A stretch of DNA of 64,000 bases from FEN-299 sp963717945. GTDB taxonomy: Bacteria; Acidobacteriota; Vicinamibacteria; Vicinamibacterales; Fen-181. Shown in pieces: positions 55,305-64,000 of this stretch. A program made the position numbers and the translations under genes. The first letter of the stretch is position 1; every line of letters starts with the position of its first letter. The notes beneath the pieces were generated by a model. That model saw nothing but the letters and a program-made list of their open reading frames with translations, was not told the origin of the DNA and did no database searches. The DNA lies in contig CAVQXT010000003.1 of assembly GCA_963717945.1 (NCBI GenBank), positions 1,302,001 to 1,366,000 of the forward strand, given 5' to 3'.

Positions 55305-56531
55305 ATGCTCGAGACGCTGCTGATCCTCGTCGTCGTGCTCCTCGTCGCCGTGCTGGCGATACTCGTCGCGCTGTGGCTGCGGCCGGCGAGCGCCAGCCTC
55401 TCCACGATCGAAACCCGCCTGTCGTCGATCCAGTCCGGCCAGTCCAGGTTCGACGGCGTCCTGCAGGCGTTCGCCACCCAGCTCGGCACCGGGTCCGATG
55501 CGACCGAGCGACGCATGGAGGCGCTCCGGAAGGCCGTCGAGGACCGCCTGACCGCGCTGCAGGCCGACAACGCCGCGAAGCTCGACCGGATGCGGGCCAC
55601 GGTGGACGAGCGGCTGCAGACGACGCTCGAGACGCGCCTGGGCGAGTCGTTCCGGGCCGTCAGCGAGCGGCTGGAGCAGGTGCATCGCGGCCTGGGCGAG
55701 ATGCGGGCGCTCGCCTCCGGCGTCGGCGACCTCAAGAAGGTGCTGACCAACGTCAAGACGCGCGGCACGTGGGGCGAGGTCCAGCTCGGCTCGCTGCTCG
55801 AGCAGGTGCTCGCGCCGGGCCAGTACGAGGCCAACGTGGCGACCAGGCCGGGCAGCGCCGAGCGCGTCGAGTTCGCGATCAGGATGCCCGGACGGGAGAG
55901 CGGCGACGCCGCCGTCGTCTGGCTGCCGGTCGACGCGAAGTTCCCGCAGGAGGATTACCAGCGTCTGATCGAGGCCGCCGATCGCGGCGACGCGGAGGCC
56001 GTCGAAGTCGCCGCCCGCCAGCTCGAGGCGCGCATCAAGCTGTCGGCCCGCGACATCCACGACAAGTACCTCGACCCGCCGCACACCACCGACTTCGGCG
56101 TGCTGTTCCTGCCGACCGAGGGGCTCTACGCCGAGGTGCTGCGCCGGCCGGGCCTCGCCGACGCCATCCAGCGCGATGCCCGGGTCGTCGTCGCCGGGCC
56201 GACCACGCTCTGGGCGATCCTGAACAGCCTGCAGATGGGGTTCCGGACGCTCGCGATCGAGAAGCGGTCGAGCGAGGTGTGGGCCCTGCTCGGCACGGTC
56301 AAGACGCAGTTCGCGAAGTTCGGAGACTTGCTCGATGGCGTGCAGAAGAAACTGCAGGAGGCCTCGAACAAGATGGACGACGTCGCGAGGAAGAGCCGCA
56401 CGATCCAGCGCAGGCTGCGCGACGTGCAGGAACTGCCGGCCGGCGAGGGCGCCCCGCTCCTCGTCGCGCCGTCGGCCGCGGACGACGCGGCCGAGCCCGA
56501 CGATGGCGACGAGGAGCACGACAGGTCCTGA
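55305..56531 (+). CDS. rmuC: DNA recombination protein RmuC
   Basis: 408 residues. N-terminal transmembrane helix (about 4-26), a coiled coil with STIETRLSSIQSG through about 135, then the RmuC nuclease-like domain: RGTWGEVQLGSLLEQVLAPGQ near 150, WLPVDAKFPQEDYQRL, YLDPPHTTDFGVLFLPTEGL and LWAILNSLQMGFR. Limits illegitimate recombination at inverted repeats in E. coli, which is interesting in a genome full of inverted repeats. Length is near normal. Confidence 0.92.
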   Translation: MLETLLILVVVLLVAVLAILVALWLRPASASLSTIETRLSSIQSGQSRFDGVLQAFATQLGTGSDATERRMEALRKAVEDRLTALQADNAAKLDRMRATVDERLQTTLETRLGESFRAVSERLEQVHRGLGEMRALASGVGDLKKVLTNVKTRGTWGEVQLGSLLEQVLAPGQYEANVATRPGSAERVEFAIRMPGRESGDAAVVWLPVDAKFPQEDYQRLIEAADRGDAEAVEVAARQLEARIKLSARDIHDKYLDPPHTTDFGVLFLPTEGLYAEVLRRPGLADAIQRDARVVVAGPTTLWAILNSLQMGFRTLAIEKRSSEVWALLGTVKTQFAKFGDLLDGVQKKLQEASNKMDDVARKSRTIQRRLRDVQELPAGEGAPLLVAPSAADDAAEPDDGDEEHDRS

Positions 56532-56558
56532 CGTTCAATCCGGACGGCGCCCGGTACC

Positions 56559-56628
56559 GCGCACGGCTGAAGCCGTGCGCTATCTGCCCACCATCTGCGT
56601 CGGATAGCGCAGGGCTTCAGCCCTGCGC
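56559..56628. repeat. Inverted pair of REP-like hairpins between rmuC and a PQQ-like gene
   Basis: Hairpin GCGCACGGC-TGAA-GCCGTGCGC (56559-56580), TATCTG...CGGATA linker, hairpin GCGCAGGGC-TTCA-GCCCTGCGC (56607-56628). Same two-hairpin plan as at 7825-7889, again between convergent genes. Confidence 0.7.
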
Positions 56629-56647
56629 CTCAGGTCTTGAGCCTTCT

Positions 56648-56959
56648 TTAGGAGGCGCCCGCCGCCGCGGCCGCCGCCGCCCGCCGCCGCTCGACCTCCG
56701 CGATGGCCGTCACGTCGGTGCCGGCAATCGACACCAGGCCCCAGCCGAGCCCCTTCAATTCGTTCTGCCAGCGCACGATCCCGCTTGCCGCCTCGAGGCA
56801 GTAGAGCCGTCCCCGGCTCGCCGCCAGCAGGTCGCTCCCGGCCAGGGCGACGGTCACGAAATCGGCGCCCTTGAGGCTGGTCCGCCACACTTCCTGCCCC
56901 GTTGCGCGATCGATCGCCACCGCGTACCCGCGAATCCCGATGAAGATCATGTTCTGCAT
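56648..56959 (-). CDS. Small PQQ-repeat-like protein
   Basis: 103 residues from ATG 56959 with AGGAGGA upstream. Contains two PQQ/BamB-like beta-repeat motifs (YAVAIDRATGQEVWRTSL and LYCLEAASGIVRWQNELKG), enough for two blades only, so it cannot form a propeller alone. No signal peptide. The tail is an alanine run. It could be a fragment of a once larger PQQ-repeat protein or an oligomeric cytoplasmic protein. It follows rsgA in the same direction with 17 bp between. Confidence 0.6.
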   Translation of the reverse strand: MQNMIFIGIRGYAVAIDRATGQEVWRTSLKGADFVTVALAGSDLLAASRGRLYCLEAASGIVRWQNELKGLGWGLVSIAGTDVTAIAEVERRRAAAAAAAGAS

Positions 56960-56976
56960 CGCGTGCTCCTCCTCGT

Positions 56977-58047
56977 TCAGTCCTGGTCGGGCTTGAAGTG
57001 CCTCATGGTCTTGTGAATCGTCTTCCACTTCCGCTTGATCTCGATCTGCGCGAACTGGTCCTGGCGGCTGTCGAGATACTCGGCTTCCTTCCTGAGCCTG
57101 AGAAAGCTGTCGAGCCGCTCGGGCGCCAGCCGGCCCTCGGCGGCGGCCTGGCGGACGGCGCACCGCGGTTCGGTGTCGTGCCTGCAGTTGGCGAACCGGC
57201 AGCCCGAAGCCAGCGCCTCGATGTCGGCGAATGCCGCGTCGATCGACTCTGAGGCCTGCCAGAGCTGCAGTTCGCGCATGCCCGGCGTGTCGATCACCAG
57301 CCCGCCCTGCGGCAGCAGGATCAACTCGCGCCGCGTCGTCGTATGCCGGCCGCGCGACTTGAAGCCGCTGACCTCGGCGGTGCGCTGGACCTCCCGGCCG
57401 ATCAGCCGGTTGATGAGCGTGGATTTGCCGACGCCCGAGGACCCGAGCAGCGCGACGGTCCGTCCAAATCCCAGGTACGCCGCCAGCTCATCGACGCCGA
57501 GATCCGTCTTGACGCTGGTCGCGTGCACCGGCGCCCCGGACGAGACCGCCGCCACTTCGCCCACGCGCCCGGAGAGGTTGCTCTCGAGGTCGGCCTTGGT
57601 CAGCAGCACCACGGGCTGCGCCCCGCTCTGCCACGCCGTCAGCAGGTAGCGCTCGATGCGCCGCAGGTTGAAGTCGCCGTCGAGGCCCATGACGAGGAAG
57701 ACCGTGTCGACGTTCGCCGCCACGATCTGCTCCCGCGTCACGCTCCCCGGCACCTTGCGTGAGAACCGGCTGAGGCGGGGCAGGATCGCCTCGATCGTGG
57801 CGCGAACCTCTCCGGGGCGGATGCGCAGCGCGACCCAGTCCCCGACGGCGGGGTACTCGATGCCGGCCGCGGCCTCGTGCCGCAGCCGGCCCGACATGCG
57901 GGCCAACACTTCGCCGCCCTCTGTCAGGATTCGGTAGATGTGCTGGTGCTCGAGCGACACCCGTCCCGGGACGAGGTCGGGGCCGGCCAGGGGTGCGAAG
58001 GCCTGCGCGAATCGGGTGTTCCAGCCCAGCGTCTCAAGGCTCCGCAT
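56977..58047 (-). CDS. rsgA: Ribosome small subunit-dependent GTPase A (RsgA/YjeQ)
   Basis: 356 residues. N-terminal OB-fold (about 35-100), circularly permuted GTPase with LTKADLESN (G4), SVKTDLGVDEL, Walker-type LGSSGVGKSTLINRL (G1) and DTPGMRELQLW (G3), and the C-terminal zinc motif CRFANCRHDTEPRC. Helps mature the 30S subunit. All elements present. Start ATG 58047 diverges from the alkD-like gene by 20 bp, so promoters overlap. Confidence 0.94.
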   Translation of the reverse strand: MRSLETLGWNTRFAQAFAPLAGPDLVPGRVSLEHQHIYRILTEGGEVLARMSGRLRHEAAAGIEYPAVGDWVALRIRPGEVRATIEAILPRLSRFSRKVPGSVTREQIVAANVDTVFLVMGLDGDFNLRRIERYLLTAWQSGAQPVVLLTKADLESNLSGRVGEVAAVSSGAPVHATSVKTDLGVDELAAYLGFGRTVALLGSSGVGKSTLINRLIGREVQRTAEVSGFKSRGRHTTTRRELILLPQGGLVIDTPGMRELQLWQASESIDAAFADIEALASGCRFANCRHDTEPRCAVRQAAAEGRLAPERLDSFLRLRKEAEYLDSRQDQFAQIEIKRKWKTIHKTMRHFKPDQD

Positions 58048-58067
58048 GCGCTACCATTGGCGCCATT

Positions 58068-58844
58068 ATGACCCGTTCCGCACGCCTCGCCCGCCAACTT
58101 CTGCGCGAGTTCGAGGCGATGGGCAACCAGGCCAACGTGGCGGGGATGGCGCGCTACGGCATCCGTTCCGCGCGGGTGCTGGGCATCACGGCGCCCGTCA
58201 TCCGCGCCCGGGCGAAGGCGCTCGGCCGCGACCACGAGCTGGCGGCGGCGCTCTGGGACACCGGGGTGCTGGAGATCCGCATCCTCGCGGCGCTCGTCGA
58301 CGACCCCGCGCTCGTGACCGACGCACAGATGGAGGCCTGGGTCCGCGAGTTCGACTCGTGGGCGCTCTGCGACGGCGCGTGCTGCGTGCTCTTCGACCGC
58401 ACGCAGTTCGCGGTCCGGAAGGCGAGGGCCTGGGTCCGCCGGCGGGACGAGTACGTGCGGCGCGCCGGGTTCGTGCTGATGGCCGGTCTCGCCACGCACG
58501 ACAAGACGGCGCCCGACTCCCTCTTCCAGTCGTTCCTGCCGCTCATCGAGAAGGGTTCGGCCGACGGCCGGAACTTCGTCAGGAAGGCGGTGAACTGGGC
58601 ACTGCGCGGGATCGGCAAGCGGAACCTGGCCCTCAACGCCGCCGCCGTCGAGGTGTGCCGGCGGCTCGTCCTTCGAGAGGCAGCGTGCGCGCGCTGGGTC
58701 GGCAGGGACGCGCTCGCCGAGCTCACCAGCGGGAAGACGCTCGAGCGGATTCGTAACGCGCGATCGCCTCGTCCTGCGCCAGCACGTAGCCGATCTCGTC
58801 CACGCCCGCCATCAGGCACTCCCGCGCGAACGCGTCGATCGTGA
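58068..58844 (+). CDS. AlkD-like DNA alkylation repair protein (HEAT-like)
   Basis: 258 residues from ATG 58068. HEAT-like alpha-solenoid with the family pattern: GIRSARVLGITAPVIRARAKALG at the start, SWALCDGACCVLF in the middle and FVRKAVNWALRGIGKRN at the end. Predicted glycosylase for N3/N7-alkylpurines. The last 30 residues are Pro/Arg/Ser-rich, low complexity and antisense to the leuD C-terminus (122-bp overlap), suggesting the original stop was lost. A second DNA-repair gene near mrfAB-like and rmuC genes. Confidence 0.85.
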   Translation: MTRSARLARQLLREFEAMGNQANVAGMARYGIRSARVLGITAPVIRARAKALGRDHELAAALWDTGVLEIRILAALVDDPALVTDAQMEAWVREFDSWALCDGACCVLFDRTQFAVRKARAWVRRRDEYVRRAGFVLMAGLATHDKTAPDSLFQSFLPLIEKGSADGRNFVRKAVNWALRGIGKRNLALNAAAVEVCRRLVLREAACARWVGRDALAELTSGKTLERIRNARSPRPAPARSRSRPRPPSGTPARTRRS

Positions 58845-59334
58845 ATGCCGCCTCGCCGCCGCCGGGCAGGCCGACGACCTGCCGCACCAGGTCGATCGAC
58901 ACGATCGCGCCCGGCTCTCGCTGCACCCGGTCGAGGAGATCGGTGTAGGCCGCCTCGGGCAGCACGACCGGCAGCAGGCCGTTCTTGAGCGCGTTCTGCC
59001 GGAAGATGTCGGCGAAAGACCCGGCGACGACGGCGCGGAACCCGAAATCGACGAGCGCCCACGGCGCGTGCTCGCGCGAGCTGCCGCAGCCGAAGTTCCA
59101 CCCGGCGACTATCACTGCGGCGCCTGCGGCCTCCGGCCGGTTCAGGATGAAGTCCTGATGGAGCGACCTGTCCGGGCCCTGGCGCCAGTCGGCAAACAGA
59201 TTCGCGCCGAGGCCGGAGCGCGTCGTCGTCTTGAGGAACCGCGCCGGGATGATCTGATCGGTGTCGACGTTGTCGCGGGCGAGGGCCACGGCGGGGCCCG
59301 AGAACCGCGTGACGGGTTCGCGCGCCGCGCTCAC
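58723..59334 (-). CDS. leuD: 3-Isopropylmalate dehydratase small subunit
   Basis: 203 residues from GTG 59334, preceded by AGGAGG and overlapping the leuC stop (GTGA). Signature DNVDTDQIIPARFLKTT near 21-37 and NFGCGSSREHAPWAL near 80-94. Combines with LeuC to isomerise 2-isopropylmalate to 3-isopropylmalate. End of the leuABCD operon; the 3' end overlaps the convergent alkD-like gene by 122 bp. Confidence 0.95.
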   Translation of the reverse strand: MSAAREPVTRFSGPAVALARDNVDTDQIIPARFLKTTTRSGLGANLFADWRQGPDRSLHQDFILNRPEAAGAAVIVAGWNFGCGSSREHAPWALVDFGFRAVVAGSFADIFRQNALKNGLLPVVLPEAAYTDLLDRVQREPGAIVSIDLVRQVVGLPGGGEAAFTIDAFARECLMAGVDEIGYVLAQDEAIARYESARASSRW

Positions 59335-60728
59335 GAGAGCCTCCTCGGGTCGCTGACCACTCCGGTCACGGCGGCCGCGGCGGCCGTGGCCGGGCTCGCG
59401 AGCATCGTGCGCCCGCCCTGACCCTGGCGCCCCTCGAAGTTCCGGTTGCTCGTCGAGACCGCGCACTGTCCCGGCTGCAGCTGGTCGCCGTTCATCGCGA
59501 TGCACATCGAGCAGCCGAACTCGCGCCACTCGGCGCCGGCGGAATGGAAGATCCGATCGAGGCCCTCGGCCTCCGCCTCGCGCTTCACGACCGCGGAGCC
59601 CGGGACCACCAGCGCCCTCACGCCCGGCGCCACCCGGCGTCCCCGGAAAATGGCAGCGGCTTCGCGCAGGTCGGACACACGCCCGTTCGTGCAGCTGCCG
59701 ATGAAGACGACGTCCACCGGGTGGCCGAGCAGCGGCTTGCCCGGTTCGATCTGCATGTAGTCGAGCGCCCGGGCGAGCGCTTGCCGCCCGGCGGGAGTGC
59801 CGGCCGACGCGGGTCCCGGCACCTCGGCGTCGATGCGGATCGCCATGCCCGGGTTGGTCCCGAAGGTGATCATCGGCGCGATGTCGCCGCATTCGATCGC
59901 CACTTCCCGATCGAATCGCGCGCCGTCTTCGGTTCTGAGCGACCTCCATTGGCGGACGGCCGCGTCCCAGTGCCGGCCGGCGGGCGCGGCCGGCCGGCCC
60001 GCCAGGTAGTCGAACGTCGTCTCGTCTGGCGCGACCAGGCCGGCCCGGGCGCCGGCCTCGATCGACATGTTGCACAGCGTCATCCGCCGCTCCATCGAGA
60101 GCGCGCGGACGGCGGCGCCGGCGTACTCGATTACGTGGCCGGTGCCCCCGCCCACGCCGATCCTGGCGATGATCTCGAGCGCCAGGTCCTTGGCCGTGAC
60201 GCTGTCGGGCAGGCGACCTTCGACGGTGATGCGCAGCGTCCTGGGCCGATGCTGCAGCAGGCACTGGCTCGCGAGCACCATCTCCACCTCGCTCGTCCCG
60301 ATCCCGAAAGCCAGCGCCCCGAAGGCCCCGTGCGTGGCGGTGTGACTGTCGCCGCACACAATCGTCATGCCGGGCTGCGTCAGGCCCCGCTCGGGGCCGA
60401 TGACGTGGACGATCCCCTGGTCGGGTTGCCCGCGCCCTGAGCACGGGACCCCGAACTCCCGGCAGTTGGTCTCGAGCTGCTCGATCTGGCGGGCCGCGAT
60501 CCGGTCGGTGATCGGCACGCTCGCCGGGGTCGTCGGCACGCTGTGATCGACGGTCGCGAAGGTGAGGTCGGGCCGGCGCACGCGGATGCCGCGGGCGCGC
60601 AGACCGTGGAACGCTTGCGGTGAGGTCACCTCGTGGACGAGGTGGAGGTCGATGTAGAGAAGCGACGGCGCGCCCGGCGCGCTCGCAACCACGTGCGCAT
60701 CCCAGATCTTGTCGATGATCGTACGCAT
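59331..60728 (-). CDS. leuC: 3-Isopropylmalate dehydratase large subunit
   Basis: 465-residue aconitase-family protein holding a 4Fe-4S cluster. Cluster cysteines in GSCTNGR and CSMCIAMN, and substrate segments GDSHTATHGAFGALAFGIG and RTIIDKIWDAHVV start, are as expected. Start ATG 60728, 7 bp after leuB. Normal length. Confidence 0.95.
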   Translation of the reverse strand: MRTIIDKIWDAHVVASAPGAPSLLYIDLHLVHEVTSPQAFHGLRARGIRVRRPDLTFATVDHSVPTTPASVPITDRIAARQIEQLETNCREFGVPCSGRGQPDQGIVHVIGPERGLTQPGMTIVCGDSHTATHGAFGALAFGIGTSEVEMVLASQCLLQHRPRTLRITVEGRLPDSVTAKDLALEIIARIGVGGGTGHVIEYAGAAVRALSMERRMTLCNMSIEAGARAGLVAPDETTFDYLAGRPAAPAGRHWDAAVRQWRSLRTEDGARFDREVAIECGDIAPMITFGTNPGMAIRIDAEVPGPASAGTPAGRQALARALDYMQIEPGKPLLGHPVDVVFIGSCTNGRVSDLREAAAIFRGRRVAPGVRALVVPGSAVVKREAEAEGLDRIFHSAGAEWREFGCSMCIAMNGDQLQPGQCAVSTSNRNFEGRQGQGGRTMLASPATAAAAAVTGVVSDPRRLS

Positions 60729-60735
60729 GTGAACC

Positions 60736-61827
60736 TCACCCCTCGGCGATCGCGTCTCGCACCGCGCGGCCGACCTCGGCCGTGGACGCCGGGCCGCCGA
60801 CCGGCCTGAGATCGGCGGTTCGCGGACCCAGGGCCACGGCCCGGTCAATTGCCGCCTCGACGATCCGCGCCTCCTTGTGCAGCCCGAAGGTGTACGCGAG
60901 CATCGCCGCGACCGATCCGATGGCGCCGAGCGGATTGGCCACGCCGCGCCCCGCGATATCGGGGGCCGACCCGTGGACCGGCTCGTACAACCCCGGCCGG
61001 ACGCCGCTCGGTCTGCGCTCGCCGATGGACGCCGACGCCAGCATGCCGATCGACCCGCTCAGCACGGCCGCCTCGTCGCTCAGGATGTCGCCGAACAGGT
61101 TCTCGGTCAGGACGACGTCGAACCGCCGCGGGTCGAGCACGAGCTGCATGGCACAGTTGTCGACATACAGGTGATCGAGCGTGACGTCGGGGTACCCGGC
61201 CGCAACCTCGACCACGACGCGGCGCCACAGCTGCGAGTTCTCGAGCACGTTCGCCTTGTCGACGCTCGTGACGCGGGCGCGTCGCGTCCTGGCCAGGTCG
61301 AACGCCACTCGGGCGACGCGCTCGATCTCCGGCCGCGTGTAGGTCAGCGTGTTGACCGCGCGCTCGTCGGCGCCGCTGCCCGCGACGCCGCGCGGCTCGC
61401 CGTAGTACAGCCCGGACGTGAGTTCGCGGACGATCACCAGGTCCGTCCCCTCGACGATGGCGTTCTTGAGCGGAGAGGCGTCGAGCAAGGCCGGCCAGGC
61501 GCGCGAGGGGCGGAGGTTGGCGAACGTGCCGAGCGCCTGGCGAAGCGCCAGCAGTCCACGCTCGGGCCGTCGCCCGGGCGGCAGGTGGTCGAATCCGGGC
61601 GCCCCGACCGCGCCCAGCAGCACGGCGTCGGCCTCGAGCGCGCGGCGCAGCGTGTCGTCGGGCAGCGGCGACCCGGTCGCCTCGATGGCGGCGCCGCCGA
61701 TGAGCCCGTGGACCTCGCGCACCGAGTGGCCGAACGCGTCCGCCACACGCCGGAGCACCGCGACGGCCTCGGCCGTCACTTCCGGCCCGATGCCGTCGCC
61801 GGGGAGGATCAGAATGTTCAGATCCAT
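60736..61827 (-). CDS. leuB: 3-Isopropylmalate dehydrogenase
   Basis: 363 residues from ATG 61827 (MDLNILILPGDGIGPEV); GTG 61833 would add two residues. Isocitrate/isopropylmalate dehydrogenase fold: substrate Arg-rich region, ENLFGDILSDEAAVLSGSIGM signature near 245 and GLYEPVHGSAPDIAGRG. Oxidatively decarboxylates 3-isopropylmalate with NAD+. Second enzyme in the operon, 176 bp after leuA across a composite repeat. Confidence 0.95.
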   Translation of the reverse strand: MDLNILILPGDGIGPEVTAEAVAVLRRVADAFGHSVREVHGLIGGAAIEATGSPLPDDTLRRALEADAVLLGAVGAPGFDHLPPGRRPERGLLALRQALGTFANLRPSRAWPALLDASPLKNAIVEGTDLVIVRELTSGLYYGEPRGVAGSGADERAVNTLTYTRPEIERVARVAFDLARTRRARVTSVDKANVLENSQLWRRVVVEVAAGYPDVTLDHLYVDNCAMQLVLDPRRFDVVLTENLFGDILSDEAAVLSGSIGMLASASIGERRPSGVRPGLYEPVHGSAPDIAGRGVANPLGAIGSVAAMLAYTFGLHKEARIVEAAIDRAVALGPRTADLRPVGGPASTAEVGRAVRDAIAEG

Positions 61828-61837
61828 AGACACACAG

Positions 61838-62000
61838 ACACCTTGCGATCTGGCGATCTTGCGATCGAGCGACCTGATGGCAGGCTGCCGGCTGCAGGCG
61901 TCGGGCTTCGGGCCTTATCACGGGCGTCCCGGCAAGACAGACGCGCGTGACGCGGCCTGAAGTCCGAAGCCCGTAGCCCGAAGCCGAAGTCCGGCGGCGG
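61838..62000. repeat. Composite heptamer element between leuA and leuB
   Basis: Left array of TGCGATC/GCGATCT and GGGCTTC-like heptamers, core ATCACGGGCGTCCCGG and GACGCGCGTGACGCGG, right array of GAAGTCC/GAAGCCC heptamers. Splits the leu operon. Folds into a long hairpin. Confidence 0.6.
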
Positions 62001-62003
62001 AGA

Positions 62004-63164
<1,161 letters not shown>

Positions 63165-63199
63165 CGGATCGCCTCCTGGAGTGTGGGGGCGACTATGCC

Positions 63200-63229
63200 T
63201 TGCGCTTAGGCATTTCGCAAATTTATAAT
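63200..63229 (+). promoter_or_regulatory. Candidate lysR promoter
   Basis: TTGCGC (63200-63205), 18-bp spacer, TATAAT (63224-63229). The start near 63236 gives a leader of about 84 nt, ahead of ATG 63320. Confidence 0.45.
63222..63227 (-). promoter_or_regulatory. Candidate leuA -10 element
   Basis: TATAAA on the minus strand, overlapping the lysR -10. No good -35 is seen 17 bp away, fitting an activator-dependent promoter. Predicted start near 63215. Confidence 0.35.
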
Positions 63230-63247
63230 GCATGGCACGACGATTAG

Positions 63248-63263
63248 TATGAGTAATGTCATA
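63248..63263. promoter_or_regulatory. Candidate LysR-type operator
   Basis: TATGAGTAATGTCATA has perfect 5-bp inverted arms TATGA/TCATA spaced by six bases. Its centre lies about 41 bp upstream of the predicted leuA start, and downstream of the predicted lysR start, which suits activation of leuA and self-repression of lysR. Confidence 0.45.
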
Positions 63264-63319
63264 AGCGGCGCTGATGCCCGCCGCGGACGGCCGCGCGGAC
63301 GCATCGACGGGGGTGGCGC

Positions 63320-64000
63320 ATGGAGTGGTACCTGCTGCAGGTGTTTCGGGCCGTCGCGACCGAGCGGAGCTTCTCGCGGGCGGCGGAGAAGCTCTTCCGC
63401 ACGCAGCCGGCCGTGTCGCTGTCGGTGCAGCGGCTCGAGGCGGAGGTCGGCGAGCGGCTGATCGACCGCGCCGGCAAGGAGCTGCTGCTCACCGACGCCG
63501 GGCGCCTCGTCGTCGACTACGCCCGCCGGTTCGAGAACCTGAAGGGGGAGATGGACAACGCCCTGGCGGAGCTGCGCGACAACTCGGCCGGCCGGCTGGC
63601 GGTGGGCGCCAACGAGTCGACCTCGCTCTACCTCCTGCCGCACATCGCGGCGTACCGGCGGCTCTACCCGCGGGTGGGTGTGCAGGTCCGGCGATGCCTG
63701 TCGAGCAGGATCCCGTCGCAGCTCGTGGAGGGCGACCTCGAGCTGGGCGTCATCTCCTACGACCCCCAGGACCCCCGTGTGGCCTCGACGGTGATCTACA
63801 CCGATCACCTGGCGTTCGTCGTCTCGCCGCGCCACCGCTTCGCGTCGCGCAAGACGGTGTCGATCCGCGACCTGGGGCTGGAGACCTTCATCGCCCACAA
63901 CGTCGTGTCGCCGTACCGGAACCTCGTGCTGCGCGCCTTCGAGAAATACCGCGTGCCGCTCCACATGGACGTGGAGATGCCGACGGTCGAGACGATCCGC
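63320..64000 (+). CDS. LysR-family transcriptional regulator, divergent from leuA (3' end outside window)
   Basis: 227 residues visible, start ATG 63320. The N-terminal winged helix-turn-helix (about 1-65) reads LLQVFRAVATERSFSRAAEK, then QPAVSLSVQRLEAEVG; the linker helix and first part of the effector-binding domain (LAVGANESTSLYLLPHIAAYRRLYP) follow. The frame is open at the window end. Divergent position suggests it regulates leuABCD, as seen with LeuO-like or IlvY-like regulators; the effector is unknown, perhaps 2-isopropylmalate or leucine. Confidence 0.9.
   Translation, partial: MEWYLLQVFRAVATERSFSRAAEKLFRTQPAVSLSVQRLEAEVGERLIDRAGKELLLTDAGRLVVDYARRFENLKGEMDNALAELRDNSAGRLAVGANESTSLYLLPHIAAYRRLYPRVGVQVRRCLSSRIPSQLVEGDLELGVISYDPQDPRVASTVIYTDHLAFVVSPRHRFASRKTVSIRDLGLETFIAHNVVSPYRNLVLRAFEKYRVPLHMDVEMPTVETIR

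Overview
This looks like a chromosome segment of a GC-rich Gram-negative bacterium, most likely Acidobacteriota and plausibly class Vicinamibacteria. The taxonomic clues are an ADOP-type MacB/FtsX permease (a family expanded in Acidobacteria), a TamB/BamA/SurA outer-membrane block, a DUF5916 surface protein, a B12-dependent NrdJ and dense intergenic repeats. The call rests on gene content only. No rRNA, prophage, IS transposase, plasmid gene or CRISPR array is visible.

Layout. 1-7.8 kb: tamB, a seven-POTRA bamA and a minimal surA-like chaperone, forming an envelope biogenesis operon. 7.9-12.8 kb: a CPBP protease, then an NtrC-type response regulator with its histidine kinase and a small lipoprotein. 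12.8-16 kb: nrdJ behind an NrdR-like box, a promoter and a long structured leader. 16-19.4 kb: a small membrane protein, an alpha/beta hydrolase, and an SDR overlapping galactokinase. 19.4-23.7 kb: an mrfA/mrfB-like helicase-exonuclease DNA-repair pair with an unusual leader. 24.4-31.6 kb: the minus-strand proteostasis cluster tig-clpP-clpX-lon-engB-rpmE, then tRNA-Leu(UAG). 32-39.3 kb: OPT transporter, acyltransferase, methyltransferase, a MoxR-like AAA+ ATPase with a VWA partner, and a GlsB-like protein. 39.4-45.9 kb: a broken ADOP permease, an SSS symporter, pepT and an aminotransferase separated by tandem arrays. 46-52 kb: a DUF5916 protein, a frameshifted secreted galM and a secreted glycosidase. 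52-58.8 kb: an alarmone-hydrolase-like HD protein, ChaN-PDZ, methyltransferase, rmuC, rsgA and alkD-like genes. 58.7-64 kb: leuABCD divergent from a LysR regulator cut by the window end.

The genes are mostly housekeeping; the novelty lies between and sometimes inside them. Four repeat systems recur: (i) short TAGSG-led hairpins whose stems differ but stay paired; (ii) elements of degenerate 7-bp repeats around a CACGCG/CGCGTG core, with array sequence differing from copy to copy; (iii) a roughly 60-103 bp element with imperfect terminal inverted repeats, four copies; (iv) inverted 20-bp/19-bp tandem arrays running from the pepT stop to the aminotransferase start. Copies of (i) and (ii) lie in frame inside the neighbouring mrfA-like and mrfB-like genes. 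The mrfA leader has a promoter, a 49-codon upstream ORF ending in an ATGA overlap, and three strong inverted repeats, one enclosing the mrfA start codon. I regard that leader and the repeat systems as the best candidates for undescribed biology.
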